Shown here: piece by piece, positions 1 to 8,137 of the stretch | Layout: each line of letters begins with the position of its first letter | Position numbering within the stretch: the first letter of the stretch is position 1 | Program-made: the position numbers and the translations under genes | The notes under the pieces: generated by a model | Seen by the model: only the letters and a program-made list of their open reading frames with translations | Told to the model about the DNA's origin: nothing | Databases searched by the model: none | From: a virus | Strand: one strand, 5' to 3' | Length of the DNA stretch: 32,359 nt | Virus record (IMG/VR): IMGVR_UViG_3300042691_004972 | Coordinates: 1-32,359 of that record

Positions 1-69
1 GAGCGTCAACTGATCCTGCTCCGAAGTCCTGGTGGAAGTCTAGGGATACAGATGCATCCTTTAGGCCAC
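1..69. repeat. Terminal direct repeat, left copy
   Basis: These 69 bases are identical to bases 32291-32359. The repeat lies inside the major tail protein gene, whose frame continues across the join, so it looks like the overlap left when a circular or circularly permuted genome is assembled. It is not placed near the terminase genes, so it is unlikely to be a physical packaging repeat. Confidence 0.95.
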
Positions 70-211
70 CGATTCTGGTGCGGTAAGTCGAGCCAAATGC
101 TGTGGTTTCTACTTCGTCAGAAGTAATGTCAAGAGTCACAGAAGCGATGTCCTCGCTTAGTACGGCTGTGCCGATTGTAATCTTGTAGTCTTGTGCGTAA
201 AACTTTGCCAA
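1..211 (-). CDS. Major tail protein, N-terminal part (gene crosses the circle join)
   Basis: Probable tail tube subunit. The gene starts with TTG at 211 (protein begins MAKFYAQDYKITIG), preceded by a strong AGGAG six bases upstream, and runs off the left end of the window. On the closed circle it continues from 32290 to a TAG at 32091: 411 nt, 136 residues. The role is inferred from position, directly after the tail terminator and before the tail assembly chaperone, from the size, and from a beta-rich, Thr/Val-rich sequence. I recognise no strict family motif. Its TTG start is unusual for what should be a very highly expressed protein. Confidence 0.75.
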   Translation of the reverse strand, partial: MAKFYAQDYKITIGTAVLSEDIASVTLDITSDEVETTAFGSTYRTRIGGLKDASVSLDFHQDFGAGSVDA

Positions 212-220
212 TTTATTCTC

Positions 221-622
221 CTAGTTTGCTATGACTGTGACTGTGAAGTCAGCAGCCAGGTATGTGTTGTCGCTGATTGTCAAAGACCCAACTGAGTCCA
301 TTGACACTACTCGGCAATCGTAGGCATTACCACCGAGAGTCTTATCTGATTCTACTGCATACTTGACACTACTTGACCCAGTAGAAATGTAGGCATCAAG
401 CCGTCTTTGTGCTTCTCTTTCGGCAACCCTGCCGACTATGACAGTGACTGTAAACATGTAGCTGGTCATGCCTTGGGCATAGGCCCTGTCGTAGGTGACA
501 GAGTTTAGAGCGACAATAGCAATAGGGGGGTTAGGTAGATCAGGAACCTCAGCCGCTGTTCTAAGCCCTGGAATGGTTGCAAGATTGTTGGCTAGGCCCT
601 GCCTAATTAGGCTGATGCTCAT
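221..622 (-). CDS. Probable tail terminator / tail completion protein
   Basis: 133 residues. It lies between the head-tail connector and the major tail protein, the usual place of the protein that caps the tail tube and joins it to the head. It starts MSISLIRQGLANNL, has a proline-rich loop (PDLPNPP) at about residues 27-33, then alternating beta strands (MFTVTVIVG; residues about 56-64) and ends with FTVTVIAN. This layout of a short N-terminal helix followed by beta strands matches many siphovirus tail terminators. The start ATG overlaps the upstream TAA (TAATG), so translation is coupled to the connector gene. Function is inferred from synteny and general look. Confidence 0.65.
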   Translation of the reverse strand: MSISLIRQGLANNLATIPGLRTAAEVPDLPNPPIAIVALNSVTYDRAYAQGMTSYMFTVTVIVGRVAEREAQRRLDAYISTGSSSVKYAVESDKTLGGNAYDCRVVSMDSVGSLTISDNTYLAADFTVTVIAN

Positions 623-1221
623 TAGCCGAAGTTCCTCATAATTCTGTAAGGCATAAGCAGTTGCTCAACATCTGAGTCTAGGAATCGGCTAACTCTGATT
701 GCTCCCATGTCGCCAAACCCAGCAACACCCAGCGGTGAGTCTAAACGCTTGAAAAGTCTTGATGCCTGAATGATGGTGGCTTGCTTGACGGCAGTAGGTA
801 CAGTAGGCCAGCCCCAAGTGCCGGTAATCCTTACAAGTGCCTGATAGTCAACAACAGGCCAAGAGTAATCGTTGATTGCCCTGATGCCTGTAAATGGTGA
901 GTAGAGTCCATCTGCTCTGCCGTTGACTGGCTCAAGCTGATAGTCGGTGACCTTCCACTCTGTGTAAGTGTCGCCAATCTCATCTGTTGACTCAACCTTG
1001 GTGACTGTAATTGCATCATCAATAATTAGGTTGATAGCATCGGTGGCTGCGTAGTTTCTTACAGCGGTGCCAGCGTTGGAAAAGGTGCGAGCTGTGAAGC
1101 CGTCAATCATTCTTGAGGCTGACTCGATAGCGGTTTCAAGTAGGGTGTCATCCATACTGTCTGTGATGCGTAGGGCACTTTTGACATCTAGGAGAGTTGC
1201 GTAGCCGTTTGTGATTGCCAT
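622..1221 (-). CDS. Head-tail connector protein (gp6-like)
   Basis: 199 residues, likely the adaptor that docks under the portal. The N-terminal helical part (DVKSALRITDSMDDTLLE, then a Met-Ile-Asp-Gly-Phe-Thr segment near residue 40) is typical of gp6-like connectors, which begin with a short helical bundle. The C-terminal half contains WGWPTVPTAVKQA and a final helix with DSDVEQLLMPYR, both common in actinophage connectors. It follows the glycosyltransferase cassette rather than the capsid gene directly, so the usual capsid-connector adjacency has been interrupted. Start ATG at 1221. Confidence 0.8.
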   Translation of the reverse strand: MAITNGYATLLDVKSALRITDSMDDTLLETAIESASRMIDGFTARTFSNAGTAVRNYAATDAINLIIDDAITVTKVESTDEIGDTYTEWKVTDYQLEPVNGRADGLYSPFTGIRAINDYSWPVVDYQALVRITGTWGWPTVPTAVKQATIIQASRLFKRLDSPLGVAGFGDMGAIRVSRFLDSDVEQLLMPYRIMRNFG

Positions 1222-1240
1222 AATGCCTCTAGTCTATCTG

Positions 1241-2260
1241 CTAATTAGTATCCCAAGCTGTGCCTCGGTTTGCCCTAAACCACTCTACTGTTTCGGCAAT
1301 ACCCTCAGACAACGGCTTGAAGCTTGCAGGATCAACTCCAATAGCCTCTAGGGTTGTCATGTCTGCGCTGACAACTGTGCCTAGCTCTCTAACGACTCGC
1401 CTAACATCTTGAGGTCTTAGCTTAGGGTTTGCTGTCTTGATAGCCTCGACAACCTTTAGCAAGTCTGCTTGGGTACTCATAGGACCACCAAAAGGCTCAC
1501 CAGCCCTCATAGGCACAGTTTCGATTGTGCCCTTTATTACATTCTTTAGAACCTCGTTAGCAACCTCTAGGACAGTAGTTGGATGCTCGTTGCCAACATC
1601 TATCGGGTGTGTCGGCACAATCCCCTCAGCTGCCTTTTCTAGGGCAGTCACAAACACCCTGGCAACATCGCCAACCCAGACTGAATCGCTGACCTGACTG
1701 CCATCTCCATAAACCTTTAGTGGGTCGCCAGCAAGAGCTGAGCATACAAAGCTTGGAACAATCTTGCGAACCTTGGCAGCACCATAAGGCTCAGGTGCAG
1801 ACTGTCTTGGACCATAAGCATTCATGGGTCTTACGCTTGTGACCCTTAGTCCACGATCCTCTCGGTACATCTCTACAAATCGCTCTGAGGCAGATTTTGT
1901 GATGCAGTATGTACCTCTGGCAATGTTGGCATTACCGACTGCTGCAAAGACAACCGGCAGGTCATAGCGAGATGCGGCCTCAAACACATTGAGCGTACCC
2001 ATGATGTTTGTTTCTGCTGCTGGCAATGGTCGGTCAATAGTTTCGACTGTGCCCAAAACTGCCGCTAGGTGAATGATGCCGTCAACATGAGCTGCAAACT
2101 CCATGACTGCTGTTTCATCTCGAACATCGCCGAGCATAACATTGTCAGTCTTTGTGCGTACTCGATGATCTAGGCTCAGAACAGAGTGGCCTCGCCTCTC
2201 TAGTTCATCTGCAACCCATGAGCCAATAAAGCCCTGACCGCCTGTGATTCCTACCTTCAT
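1241..2260 (-). CDS. NAD-dependent sugar epimerase/dehydratase (extended SDR)
   Basis: 339 residues, an extended short-chain dehydrogenase acting on nucleotide sugars. The Rossmann motif GITGGQGFIG is at residues 4-13, the cofactor-binding acidic region GDVRDE at 44-49, and the active-site YxxxK is Y118-CIT-K122. The segment RPMNAYGPRQ at about 144-153 is typical of this family. Likely substrates are NDP-hexoses such as UDP-glucose or dTDP-glucose derivatives, but epimerase and dehydratase cannot be told apart here. AGGAG lies just upstream of the ATG. It ends the four-gene sugar cassette and would supply a modified sugar donor to the transferases before it. Confidence 0.88.
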   Translation of the reverse strand: MKVGITGGQGFIGSWVADELERRGHSVLSLDHRVRTKTDNVMLGDVRDETAVMEFAAHVDGIIHLAAVLGTVETIDRPLPAAETNIMGTLNVFEAASRYDLPVVFAAVGNANIARGTYCITKSASERFVEMYREDRGLRVTSVRPMNAYGPRQSAPEPYGAAKVRKIVPSFVCSALAGDPLKVYGDGSQVSDSVWVGDVARVFVTALEKAAEGIVPTHPIDVGNEHPTTVLEVANEVLKNVIKGTIETVPMRAGEPFGGPMSTQADLLKVVEAIKTANPKLRPQDVRRVVRELGTVVSADMTTLEAIGVDPASFKPLSEGIAETVEWFRANRGTAWDTN

Positions 2261-2269
2261 TGCTCTCTC

Positions 2270-2956
2270 CTAAAAACCCAGCTCTTGTCTGACTCTGGCT
2301 ATAGCATCTTGTCCGATGCTGTCGTTTATGCTCGGTCTGTTAACTCCGCTTAGCGTGACCCTATCGTGTCCAAGGTCGTGAATAAGCCTAACAGTAGTGG
2401 CGTGGAAAGGCTTGGCACCGGCTGCAACGCACCTGATGTAAAGTTCCCAGTCATCATAAAAGCTGCCACCCTTGGCACCACCAGTCTTTTCGTATAGCTC
2501 TCGCTTTATAGGGGCATTGCCAGGGCAGGTCATTTTGTAAGGGATGTTCTGGGGTTGCCAAGTACCCTGAAAGATTGAGCCGTCATGCTTGAATTGCACC
2601 TTGTCAATGTAGATGTCGCAACCCTCAGCGTGTGCTTGGTCAAGCTCATCAAAAGCACCTGGAAGATACTGGTCATCAACATCGCCGACAGAAATCCAGT
2701 CAGTTGTCAAAGACCTTTGCATGGCAAGCCTAAAGTCTGAGTAGGTGCCGGTCATCTCTATTGTCTTTGTTATTGCCTTGTAGTTTTCTGGGATGTTAGC
2801 AAGTACCTCATCTTTATTTTGAGGGTCATGCACAATAACTATCTCGGCTGGTTGCTTATTGAGCGACTTGATGCCGGCCCACCATCTTGGGTAAAAGCCA
2901 GAGTAGCCAGTACCAAACAAACTTGAGCAGATGCCTATTGTAGGACTGTGTTCCAA
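2270..2956 (-). CDS. Glycosyltransferase, GT-A fold (family 2-like)
   Basis: 228 residues. The N-terminus (IGICSSLFGTGY) and the strand PAEIVIVHDP near residue 40 look like the start of a GT-A nucleotide-sugar-binding domain. The acidic metal-binding motif is GDVDDQYLPGAFDEL near residue 95. A later YDDWELYIRC near residue 170 corresponds to the ED/DW catalytic-base region of family 2 enzymes. No membrane segment is visible, so it should act in the cytoplasm. The start appears to be TTG at 2956, overlapping the upstream gene by 22 nt. The acceptor is unknown; the neighbours make a virion protein the leading guess. Confidence 0.8.
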   Translation of the reverse strand: MEHSPTIGICSSLFGTGYSGFYPRWWAGIKSLNKQPAEIVIVHDPQNKDEVLANIPENYKAITKTIEMTGTYSDFRLAMQRSLTTDWISVGDVDDQYLPGAFDELDQAHAEGCDIYIDKVQFKHDGSIFQGTWQPQNIPYKMTCPGNAPIKRELYEKTGGAKGGSFYDDWELYIRCVAAGAKPFHATTVRLIHDLGHDRVTLSGVNRPSINDSIGQDAIARVRQELGF

Positions 2957-3675
2957 AATAGTTCCTTTGCATTGCTGACTAAGTTAGCTAGGGTTTCAGG
3001 GTCTTGCCAGTTAGGTATTGAGGTTATGCCGGCTAGGTCGTTTGTGTGTACCTGACAGCCAGACAGGACTGCTTCGACTATTGTGCGTGGCTCGGCATCA
3101 AAGCCATTAGGCAAAAAGACAAAATCCTTAGCTCGGCTCATAGCCTCTAATACCTCAGCTCTTGTCTTGTCATACATCATCAGCAAGGGGATAGATCTCT
3201 GACTTGCCCACTGTATTGCTTGGAGTGGCCCCTTTTGCTCATGCCACCTTGCTGCCCACAAGGCAAAATCCTCTTTGGGTTTAGCTGTGAACTGGCTTGG
3301 GTCATGTGGGCTAATTATCCAAGTGCTTTGTTTTGGCTTAGTCCAAGACAGCTCAAGCTCAAGGTGTCTAGGGCTGTGGCAGATAAGGGTTGAGGCTGAG
3401 CTAAGCAACTCACCTCTTTCCTCAGTTCTTGTTTGCAAGTGATGAATAGCAACGACAGGTTTGCGCCTAGCGAGCTGTGTCATGGCAAAGGGGCTAAGTA
3501 GGTCTGTGCCTGTTATGACAATCTTGTCGAACTCTAAGGCTTGCTTCCAGTTATCTGGGGTGATGATTGTGTAGTCAGTTGGGGCATCGGTTAGCAATGC
3601 CACATCTGTCATCTCTGCACCACCAACTAGCTTGCCATCTTGGTCTGGTAGGTGATGGGACACCCAGGCAATCAC
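2935..3675 (-). CDS. Glycosyltransferase-like protein, GT-B type
   Basis: 246 residues. The C-terminal part has the organisation of a GT-B family nucleotide-sugar-binding domain: ALWAARWHEQKGP (residues about 138-150), then AKDFVFLPNGFDAEPRTIVE near 190-210, where the last Glu fits the E-x7-E position, followed by AVLSGCQVHTND. The N-terminal part begins IAWVSHHLPDQDGKLVGGAE, also typical of family 4 openings. It is short for a family 4 enzyme (usually 350-400 residues), so the N-terminal domain is reduced. GTG start; the upstream TGA overlaps it (GTGA), indicating tight coupling to the preceding transferase. Confidence 0.72.
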   Translation of the reverse strand: MIAWVSHHLPDQDGKLVGGAEMTDVALLTDAPTDYTIITPDNWKQALEFDKIVITGTDLLSPFAMTQLARRKPVVAIHHLQTRTEERGELLSSASTLICHSPRHLELELSWTKPKQSTWIISPHDPSQFTAKPKEDFALWAARWHEQKGPLQAIQWASQRSIPLLMMYDKTRAEVLEAMSRAKDFVFLPNGFDAEPRTIVEAVLSGCQVHTNDLAGITSIPNWQDPETLANLVSNAKELFWNTVLQ

Positions 3676-4859
3676 TTTAGTAGCTTGTCCAATACAGGTA
3701 GCCAGTTCTCTTGCCAGACCTTTTCGTGGTCAAAGTTTTGAGCAAACTCAACTGCCTTGGCTGACTTATTCTTGCCACGCTCGTAGGCTTCCTCTAATGC
3801 CATTACTATCTCTGGCACCGATGGGATGTTCCAGAACGAGTGCTGAGCTGGGTCATAAAGTGGCTGACCTGATACTGCCCAACCATCCCCAACAAGTTCC
3901 GGTGAAGCAGCAAAGTTGCTTACAATCACCGGCACACCAACTGCCTGTGCCTCGACTGTCGGTATCCCAAAGCCTTCTCCGTAGCTAGTAGCAAGCATTA
4001 CATCCCAGCTTGAATAGATCCCTGCAAGGGTTTCCTGACTCATGCCGTAGCGGTAGGCAAGTGGGTCTGGGAAAGTCATGTTGTCTGGCGGTATGCCTAG
4101 TAGCTGTCCTAGTGCCATAAGGTTCCAGCCGTGAGGTGAGCTGGCATCTGCGTGTATGTATAGCATTGCCTCTGGGTGCTTGCGAGCAAACATTGCAAAA
4201 GCCATCATGTTCTCTGAGTAAGCCTTGCGGTGCAAGATGCCTGATGACTTGTTAGCAGCATTCATACCAACGACAAAGCGGTCATTTTCAAAGCCCATAA
4301 ATTCCTCTTTGGACATACCCTCAATCTTGTCTGTGTATCTGAATACTTTGGTGTCAATGCTGTGGGGGATGTAGTGCCCCTCAACTCCAACCTTGTTGAT
4401 CTGGTCAAGTCCAAACTTGCTCATTGCTAGAGGCGTGACATTTTCTTTTTGTAGCCACTTCAATACCCCTGGTGGAACTGGGTTGTGGTCAATCGGTGTC
4501 CAGCTTGCAATGGGGATAGAGTCAAAGTGTTTTGAGGTCAAGACCCAGACATCGTAAAGGGTAATCATCAAGTCTGGTTGCTCATCGTTTAGAGCTTTCC
4601 AATGCTTGTGGTGTGCAGGGGCTACATCGTTTGAGTAGGACTCATTGCCTCGTGCATAGATGGGAACCTCGCCCCACTTGGTCTTGTAGATTGTGTTGAT
4701 GCCTTCATGGCCGTAGTTAGATAAAGCGGCGACATTGGCACCATCACGCTTGAGAAGTTTGACAAGGGCATCGGCTGCTTGGCCGTATCCTGTCGGCTGT
4801 CCTGGTGAATTGCTAAAGACAGAAACTGTGCCTTTTAGTCTTTTGTTTGTTTTGCCCAT
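3672..4859 (-). CDS. Glycosyltransferase family 4 (GT-B)
   Basis: 395 residues from the ATG at 4859. A longer frame opens at 4901, but that start would fall inside the terminator hairpin at 4897-4934, so the inner Met (MGKTNKRLKG) is chosen; GAGAGG precedes it. Family 4 features: glycine-rich N-terminal loop SPGQPTGYGQAA, the central PHSIDTKVF, and the donor-binding motif EGFGIPTVEAQAVGVPVI with the E-x7-E pair. It begins the sugar cassette directly after the capsid gene. A candidate -10 (TAGGAT, 4885-4890) lies just upstream, so the cassette may have its own promoter. Confidence 0.88.
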   Translation of the reverse strand: MGKTNKRLKGTVSVFSNSPGQPTGYGQAADALVKLLKRDGANVAALSNYGHEGINTIYKTKWGEVPIYARGNESYSNDVAPAHHKHWKALNDEQPDLMITLYDVWVLTSKHFDSIPIASWTPIDHNPVPPGVLKWLQKENVTPLAMSKFGLDQINKVGVEGHYIPHSIDTKVFRYTDKIEGMSKEEFMGFENDRFVVGMNAANKSSGILHRKAYSENMMAFAMFARKHPEAMLYIHADASSPHGWNLMALGQLLGIPPDNMTFPDPLAYRYGMSQETLAGIYSSWDVMLATSYGEGFGIPTVEAQAVGVPVIVSNFAASPELVGDGWAVSGQPLYDPAQHSFWNIPSVPEIVMALEEAYERGKNKSAKAVEFAQNFDHEKVWQENWLPVLDKLLK

Positions 4860-4884
4860 TTGTAGGTTGTCCTCTCTTGCGTTT

Positions 4885-4898
4885 ATCCTAGCAAAAGA
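4885..4898 (-). promoter_or_regulatory. Candidate promoter element after capsid terminator (TCTTTTG-C-TAGGAT)
   Basis: Reading the minus strand, the terminator tract runs into TCTTTTG (4898-4892), one base, then TAGGAT (4890-4885), a good actinobacterial -10 match. The ATG of the first glycosyltransferase is about 25 bases further on. The -35 region would fall in the terminator's 3' arm and matches consensus poorly. The same arrangement follows the two other late terminators. Confidence 0.4.
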
Positions 4899-4934
4899 CA
4901 AGCCCCAAGCGAACCTACACGCTTGGGGCTTGTC
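4893..4934 (-). terminator. Intrinsic terminator downstream of major capsid gene
   Basis: On the minus strand a perfect 14-bp stem (GACAAGCCCCAAGC with GCTTGGGGCTTGTC, arms 4921-4934 and 4897-4910) encloses a 10-nt loop and is followed by TTTT at 4896-4893. It begins about 15 bases after the capsid stop codon. The stem is strong and the U-run short. It should reduce transcription from capsid into the glycosyltransferase cassette. Confidence 0.85.
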
Positions 4935-4948
4935 AGCTTATTTAGCTA

Positions 4949-6091
4949 TTAGCTAGCTACACCCTGGAAGTATCCAATGTGGGTTGCGTGGGTCAGTCCA
5001 CCATCTAGGCGAATGATGCCTCGGTAGGTGACTGTGTCGGTGTTGAAAGCAAAGTCGGCTGACTGGTCAACACGAACTCCACCGGCAACTCTTACCTTGA
5101 ATGATGGCAAGTGTCCGAACAATACGCTCTTTGTAGCTGAGCCTACTGCTGCCACATTTGGGTTCTCGAATACTGGGTAGCCAAGTAGTGTTGCTGGCTG
5201 TCCTGGGACTGCGGAGTCGGTCCAGATGTAAGCACCTGAGCCATCCTTCATCTTGCGAGCTGCTGCAATACCGGTCTTGCTCATCTGGAAACCTAGACCA
5301 GGTAGAACACGAGCGCCGTCTGCGATGCCGTATACCAAGTCAACTAGGTTCTCGTAGGTAGCTGCACGAGCAGTACCCTGCACTACTGAGCCAGCTGCTG
5401 ATGCAAGCTTTGCAGTTAGAACAGAGTTAGCCTGTAGACCTAGTGAGGTTCCAAGCTGCTGTGCGATGTAGCTGGTGATGTTAAATCCGGCATCGCTCAC
5501 TAGTTCGCTGGCGATTTGGCATAGCGCTGCGTATTTCTCAGCTCCTAGTGTAATGCTGGAGAAGGTTGGGTTGCTTTCAGCGATGGTTCCTGCTGCTGCA
5601 ACTGATCCTGCGGATGAGGTTGCGGTGACAGTTGGGATAACTAGGTTCTCACCAGAGGAAGTGTTGAACACCTCAGAGGTGGTTAGCATTGGGCCAACTA
5701 GCTGTGCAATCTCAAACACCTGGTCGAAGAAGCTCTGACCAACAGTGTTGCTTGATGGAACTAGGGTACGAGCTTCGCGAGCGAACTCGTGTCCACGAGT
5801 TTCACCCATTGCAATAGCGCGAAGGATGTCAGCGTCAGTGTTAGCTGGTGCTGATGCCTGTGGTGCGAATGATGCTGCTGCTTCTGCTGCACGAGCTTCA
5901 CGCTCTGCGATGCTACGAGCAGTTGAGATAGCTGTGTCGGCCTGGTCAATGTCAGCCTCGATACGAGCAATCTTCTGGTTTTCTTCTGCGGATAGGCCAC
6001 GCTTTTCAGCCTCAGCAATGTCTAGGACTTCCCTAGCCTGTGCGATGAGGTTGTTGCGAGCATCCATTTGTGACTTAATAAAGTCAGACAT
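4949..6091 (-). CDS. Major capsid protein (HK97 fold)
   Basis: 380 residues from the ATG at 6091, which has AGGAG seven bases upstream; an upstream in-frame ATG at 6163 lies in the leader repeat and has no good ribosome site. Residues 1 to about 75 are charged and helical (AREVLDIAEAEKRGL, IARIEADIDQAD), the scaffold-like delta domain usually removed by the prohead protease. The rest has HK97 phage-family capsid features: an EVFNTSSGENLVIP segment, GAEKYAALCQIASELVSDA, and a C-terminal FGHLPSFKVRVAGGVRVD. It is flanked by terminators on both sides (6191-6230 and 4893-4934), which would give a discrete, abundant capsid mRNA. Confidence 0.92.
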   Translation of the reverse strand: MSDFIKSQMDARNNLIAQAREVLDIAEAEKRGLSAEENQKIARIEADIDQADTAISTARSIAEREARAAEAAASFAPQASAPANTDADILRAIAMGETRGHEFAREARTLVPSSNTVGQSFFDQVFEIAQLVGPMLTTSEVFNTSSGENLVIPTVTATSSAGSVAAAGTIAESNPTFSSITLGAEKYAALCQIASELVSDAGFNITSYIAQQLGTSLGLQANSVLTAKLASAAGSVVQGTARAATYENLVDLVYGIADGARVLPGLGFQMSKTGIAAARKMKDGSGAYIWTDSAVPGQPATLLGYPVFENPNVAAVGSATKSVLFGHLPSFKVRVAGGVRVDQSADFAFNTDTVTYRGIIRLDGGLTHATHIGYFQGVAS

Positions 6092-6125
6092 GATTCTCCT
6101 AATAATTTGATTTGAGGGGGTTCCT

Positions 6126-6168
6126 GCGGTGCTGACACTCAACAGACACAGCGGTGCTAACACTCAAC
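6126..6168 (-). repeat. Imperfect direct repeat in capsid gene leader
   Basis: Two 18-bp copies, GTTGAGTGTTAGCACCGC and GTTGAGTGTCAGCACCGC on the minus strand (6168-6151 and 6143-6126), differ at one base and have a 25-bp period. They lie between the upstream terminator and the capsid ribosome site. A protein-binding site or RNA leader element is possible; the function is unknown. Confidence 0.7.
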
Positions 6169-6181
6169 TGATAGCTACAAG

Positions 6182-6196
6182 TTTATAGGCAAAAGA
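6182..6196 (-). promoter_or_regulatory. Candidate capsid promoter element (TCTTTTG-CC-TATAAA)
   Basis: Minus-strand TCTTTTG (6196-6190), two bases, then TATAAA (6187-6182), a near-consensus -10. This gives a predicted 5' leader of roughly 85 nt for the capsid gene, including the direct repeat at 6126-6168. There is no good -35. The layout repeats that after the terminators at 4893 and 31637. Confidence 0.45.
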
Positions 6197-6230
6197 AAAC
6201 CCCAGCTCAGGAAGGGGAACCGAGCTGGGG
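6191..6230 (-). terminator. Intrinsic terminator upstream of major capsid gene
   Basis: On the minus strand a 9-bp perfect stem (CCCCAGCTC with GAGCTGGGG, arms 6222-6230 and 6200-6208) encloses a 13-nt loop and is followed by TTTTCTTTT at 6199-6191. It closes the transcript from terminase, portal, protease and the small protein at 6243-6419, and separates it from the capsid gene. Confidence 0.88.
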
Positions 6231-6242
6231 CTAAAGAAACAG

Positions 6243-6419
6243 TTAGCGAGTTTCTTTACTGTCAACAATCCTAACCTCTTTGGCAGGATTGACAGAGTTT
6301 TTATTATCTAGCTCCCAGACTGCCTGAGCAAAGTCATCGGCTAGATCTCTAATAATACCTGTTGATGGGTTGCCGGCTGCCTTTAGTAGGGCTGCTTTGA
6401 TTTCATCTTTAGTTGCCAT
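6243..6419 (-). CDS. Small protein between protease and capsid genes
   Basis: 58 residues, starting MATKDEIKAALLKAAGNP and ending with KETR before a TAA. It is mostly helical and charged, with VWELDN in the middle and no membrane segment. It starts three bases after the protease stop and ends just before the terminator at 6191-6230, so it closes that transcript. I do not recognise a family. Small proteins are common at this place in siphoviruses and some assist head assembly, but there is no direct evidence for that here. Confidence 0.72.
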   Translation of the reverse strand: MATKDEIKAALLKAAGNPSTGIIRDLADDFAQAVWELDNKNSVNPAKEVRIVDSKETR

Positions 6420-6421
6420 TT

Positions 6422-8136
6422 TTAAATCCTTTTCAGTAGTAGGTCAAACTGCTTTTTCTTGAGGTCTAGCAACTCAAACCCATTGTCAATTACTTCCTCG
6501 ACCTCTGGGCTCGCCTTTAGCTTGTTGACAACCTCGGTAATAAGGTTGGCATTTTCCTCATCCAATTCCTCACCGGACTCTAGCTTCAATAGAGCATCGG
6601 CAAGCTGGTCAGGGTTGATGCTTGGCTGTGAGCGTACCTGAGCTGTTGTTGCTTCATAGGCTGGGAAGCTCACGATTGACACCTCAAACAGTCTGACTGA
6701 ATCTAGGGTGCGAGTCTGGCCATCTCTTGACCAAGTGTCTTTGATGACATTGAAGCCAAAGCTCATCGAGTCAATAACCTTAGTGCGTAGCAACTCGGCA
6801 ATGTCCCGACCTCTTGTGGTGTTTGGTAGCTTGGCAGAAACCTTTAGTCCATACTCATCCTCAGTCAAAGACATAGTGCCACCTCTTAGTGAGGCAAGTG
6901 GCTCGCCCGAGTCGTGGTTCCAAAGCAGCTTTACTTCATTGCGAGATTGCAAGGAACGCTTGAAAGCACCAGGGGCGACATACTCAATAAAGCCACCAAG
7001 GTCCTGTGATGGGCTGTTGAACACAGATGCGTAGCCAGTAAAGCTCATTCCATCACCCTCAGCCCTGACCTCAAAGTCAACGCTGTTAGTTCTGACCTCT
7101 GGCTCGTTAGCCTTTGGGCCGTCAATCTTTAGGGCAATGGCTCTCGCCACATCTAGCCACTTATTCTTACTGTCCATGCTGTTAGTTTCCTCTGCTCTGA
7201 TTCTAGCAACTACTGAATCAGCGTAGTCTTTGGTCCTTTGTGCAGCTCTCTTTGATGGCCCTGATCCCCAAAGCAAGTGGGCAACTACACCGGCTGATGG
7301 GTAGTTGTCAGATTGTGGGTCTGCATCTGGGCTGTCTAGGTCAACAAGATGTCTGGCAATCCAAGCTGCAATGCGTATCCACTTGTCATCGCTGACTGTG
7401 CCCTCTGCCATTGCCCTAGCTTCTCTAATAGTTCTAGGTGTGACACCATCGCCAGCTAGTCCCTGCTCGTAATACTCAAGTCCCCTGCGAGCTGCTGCCC
7501 TCATGTAGGCAGGTGGCTCTTGGTTGATTGCCCTCATCTCATCCATGTTGTCGTCTGGGCTGTCGTCTGGCTGGTTGTCCTCATCGTTGTCATCATCCTC
7601 AGATGGGACTGTTGGAACATCTTCTGCCGAGATGGCAGTAATGCCTAAATCTGCATAGATAGTCCTTATGTCGGAATTGGCCTCGACTGCAACCATGACA
7701 TTGTAAACATCCAGTAATCGTTGGGCTGTGCGTTCCTTGAAGTCGGCTGAGCTAATGTCATTGTTTGGTCGCATAAACAACTGGTCATACTCGACATCTA
7801 GATCCTCAAGCTGGGCTACTGTGTTAGTCCTGTCGCTTGCAAGTCTGTCGGTGACAATGATGATTTCTGTTTCATCAAAGCTGTCTAGGTAGGCATAGAC
7901 CTTTTCATTTCTAAGTCCATCTGCGGTAATCATCACATCATCTATTTCAGCAATGACGGCTGGCGGTCCAGATTCAATCCTTAGCTCTCCACCTGGTTCA
8001 AGTTCCTCAGCTAGGGATAGTGCGACCATCTGGTCAATGGCCGATTGTTTTGAGTCTTGGCAAGATACGACTGAGCCATCCTCTTTGACTACTGCCCAGT
8101 CAGGGCAATCAGTGTTATCTGAAATAAAGTACGGCA

Positions 8137-8137
<1 letters not shown>
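6422..8137 (-). CDS. Prohead protease (HK97 type) with two N-terminal domains
   Basis: 571 residues, far longer than the usual 180-250 for this protease. Residues 1 to about 50 are a small domain with paired Cys (NTDCPDWAVVKEDGSVVSCQ). A middle domain has an acidic linker (DDDNDEDNQPDD near 180) followed by AAARRGLEYYEQGLAGDG and KWIRIAAWIARHL. The protease domain starts near residue 350: FTGYASVFN, GAFKRSL, catalytic His in LLWNHDSGEPLA, and catalytic Ser in IDSMSFGFNV. An acidic C-terminal tail (ESGEELDEEN) could act in scaffolding. The enzyme matures the capsid by cleaving its N-terminal delta domain. The upstream extensions occur in some actinophage proteases; their job is unknown. Confidence 0.88.

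Noticed and set aside
1-69. Physical direct terminal repeats of a linear virion genome
   Set aside because: The repeat is short, lies within the major tail gene and far from terminase; assembly overlap of a circular or permuted map is simpler.
4860-4901. Longer family 4 glycosyltransferase start at 4901
   Set aside because: The start lies inside the terminator stem-loop and the added residues do not resemble the family; the ATG at 4859 fits the conserved N-terminus.
6092-6163. Longer capsid ORF starting at 6163
   Set aside because: The extra 24 residues come from the leader with its direct repeat, there is no ribosome site before 6163, and the ATG at 6091 has AGGAG and a typical delta-domain start.
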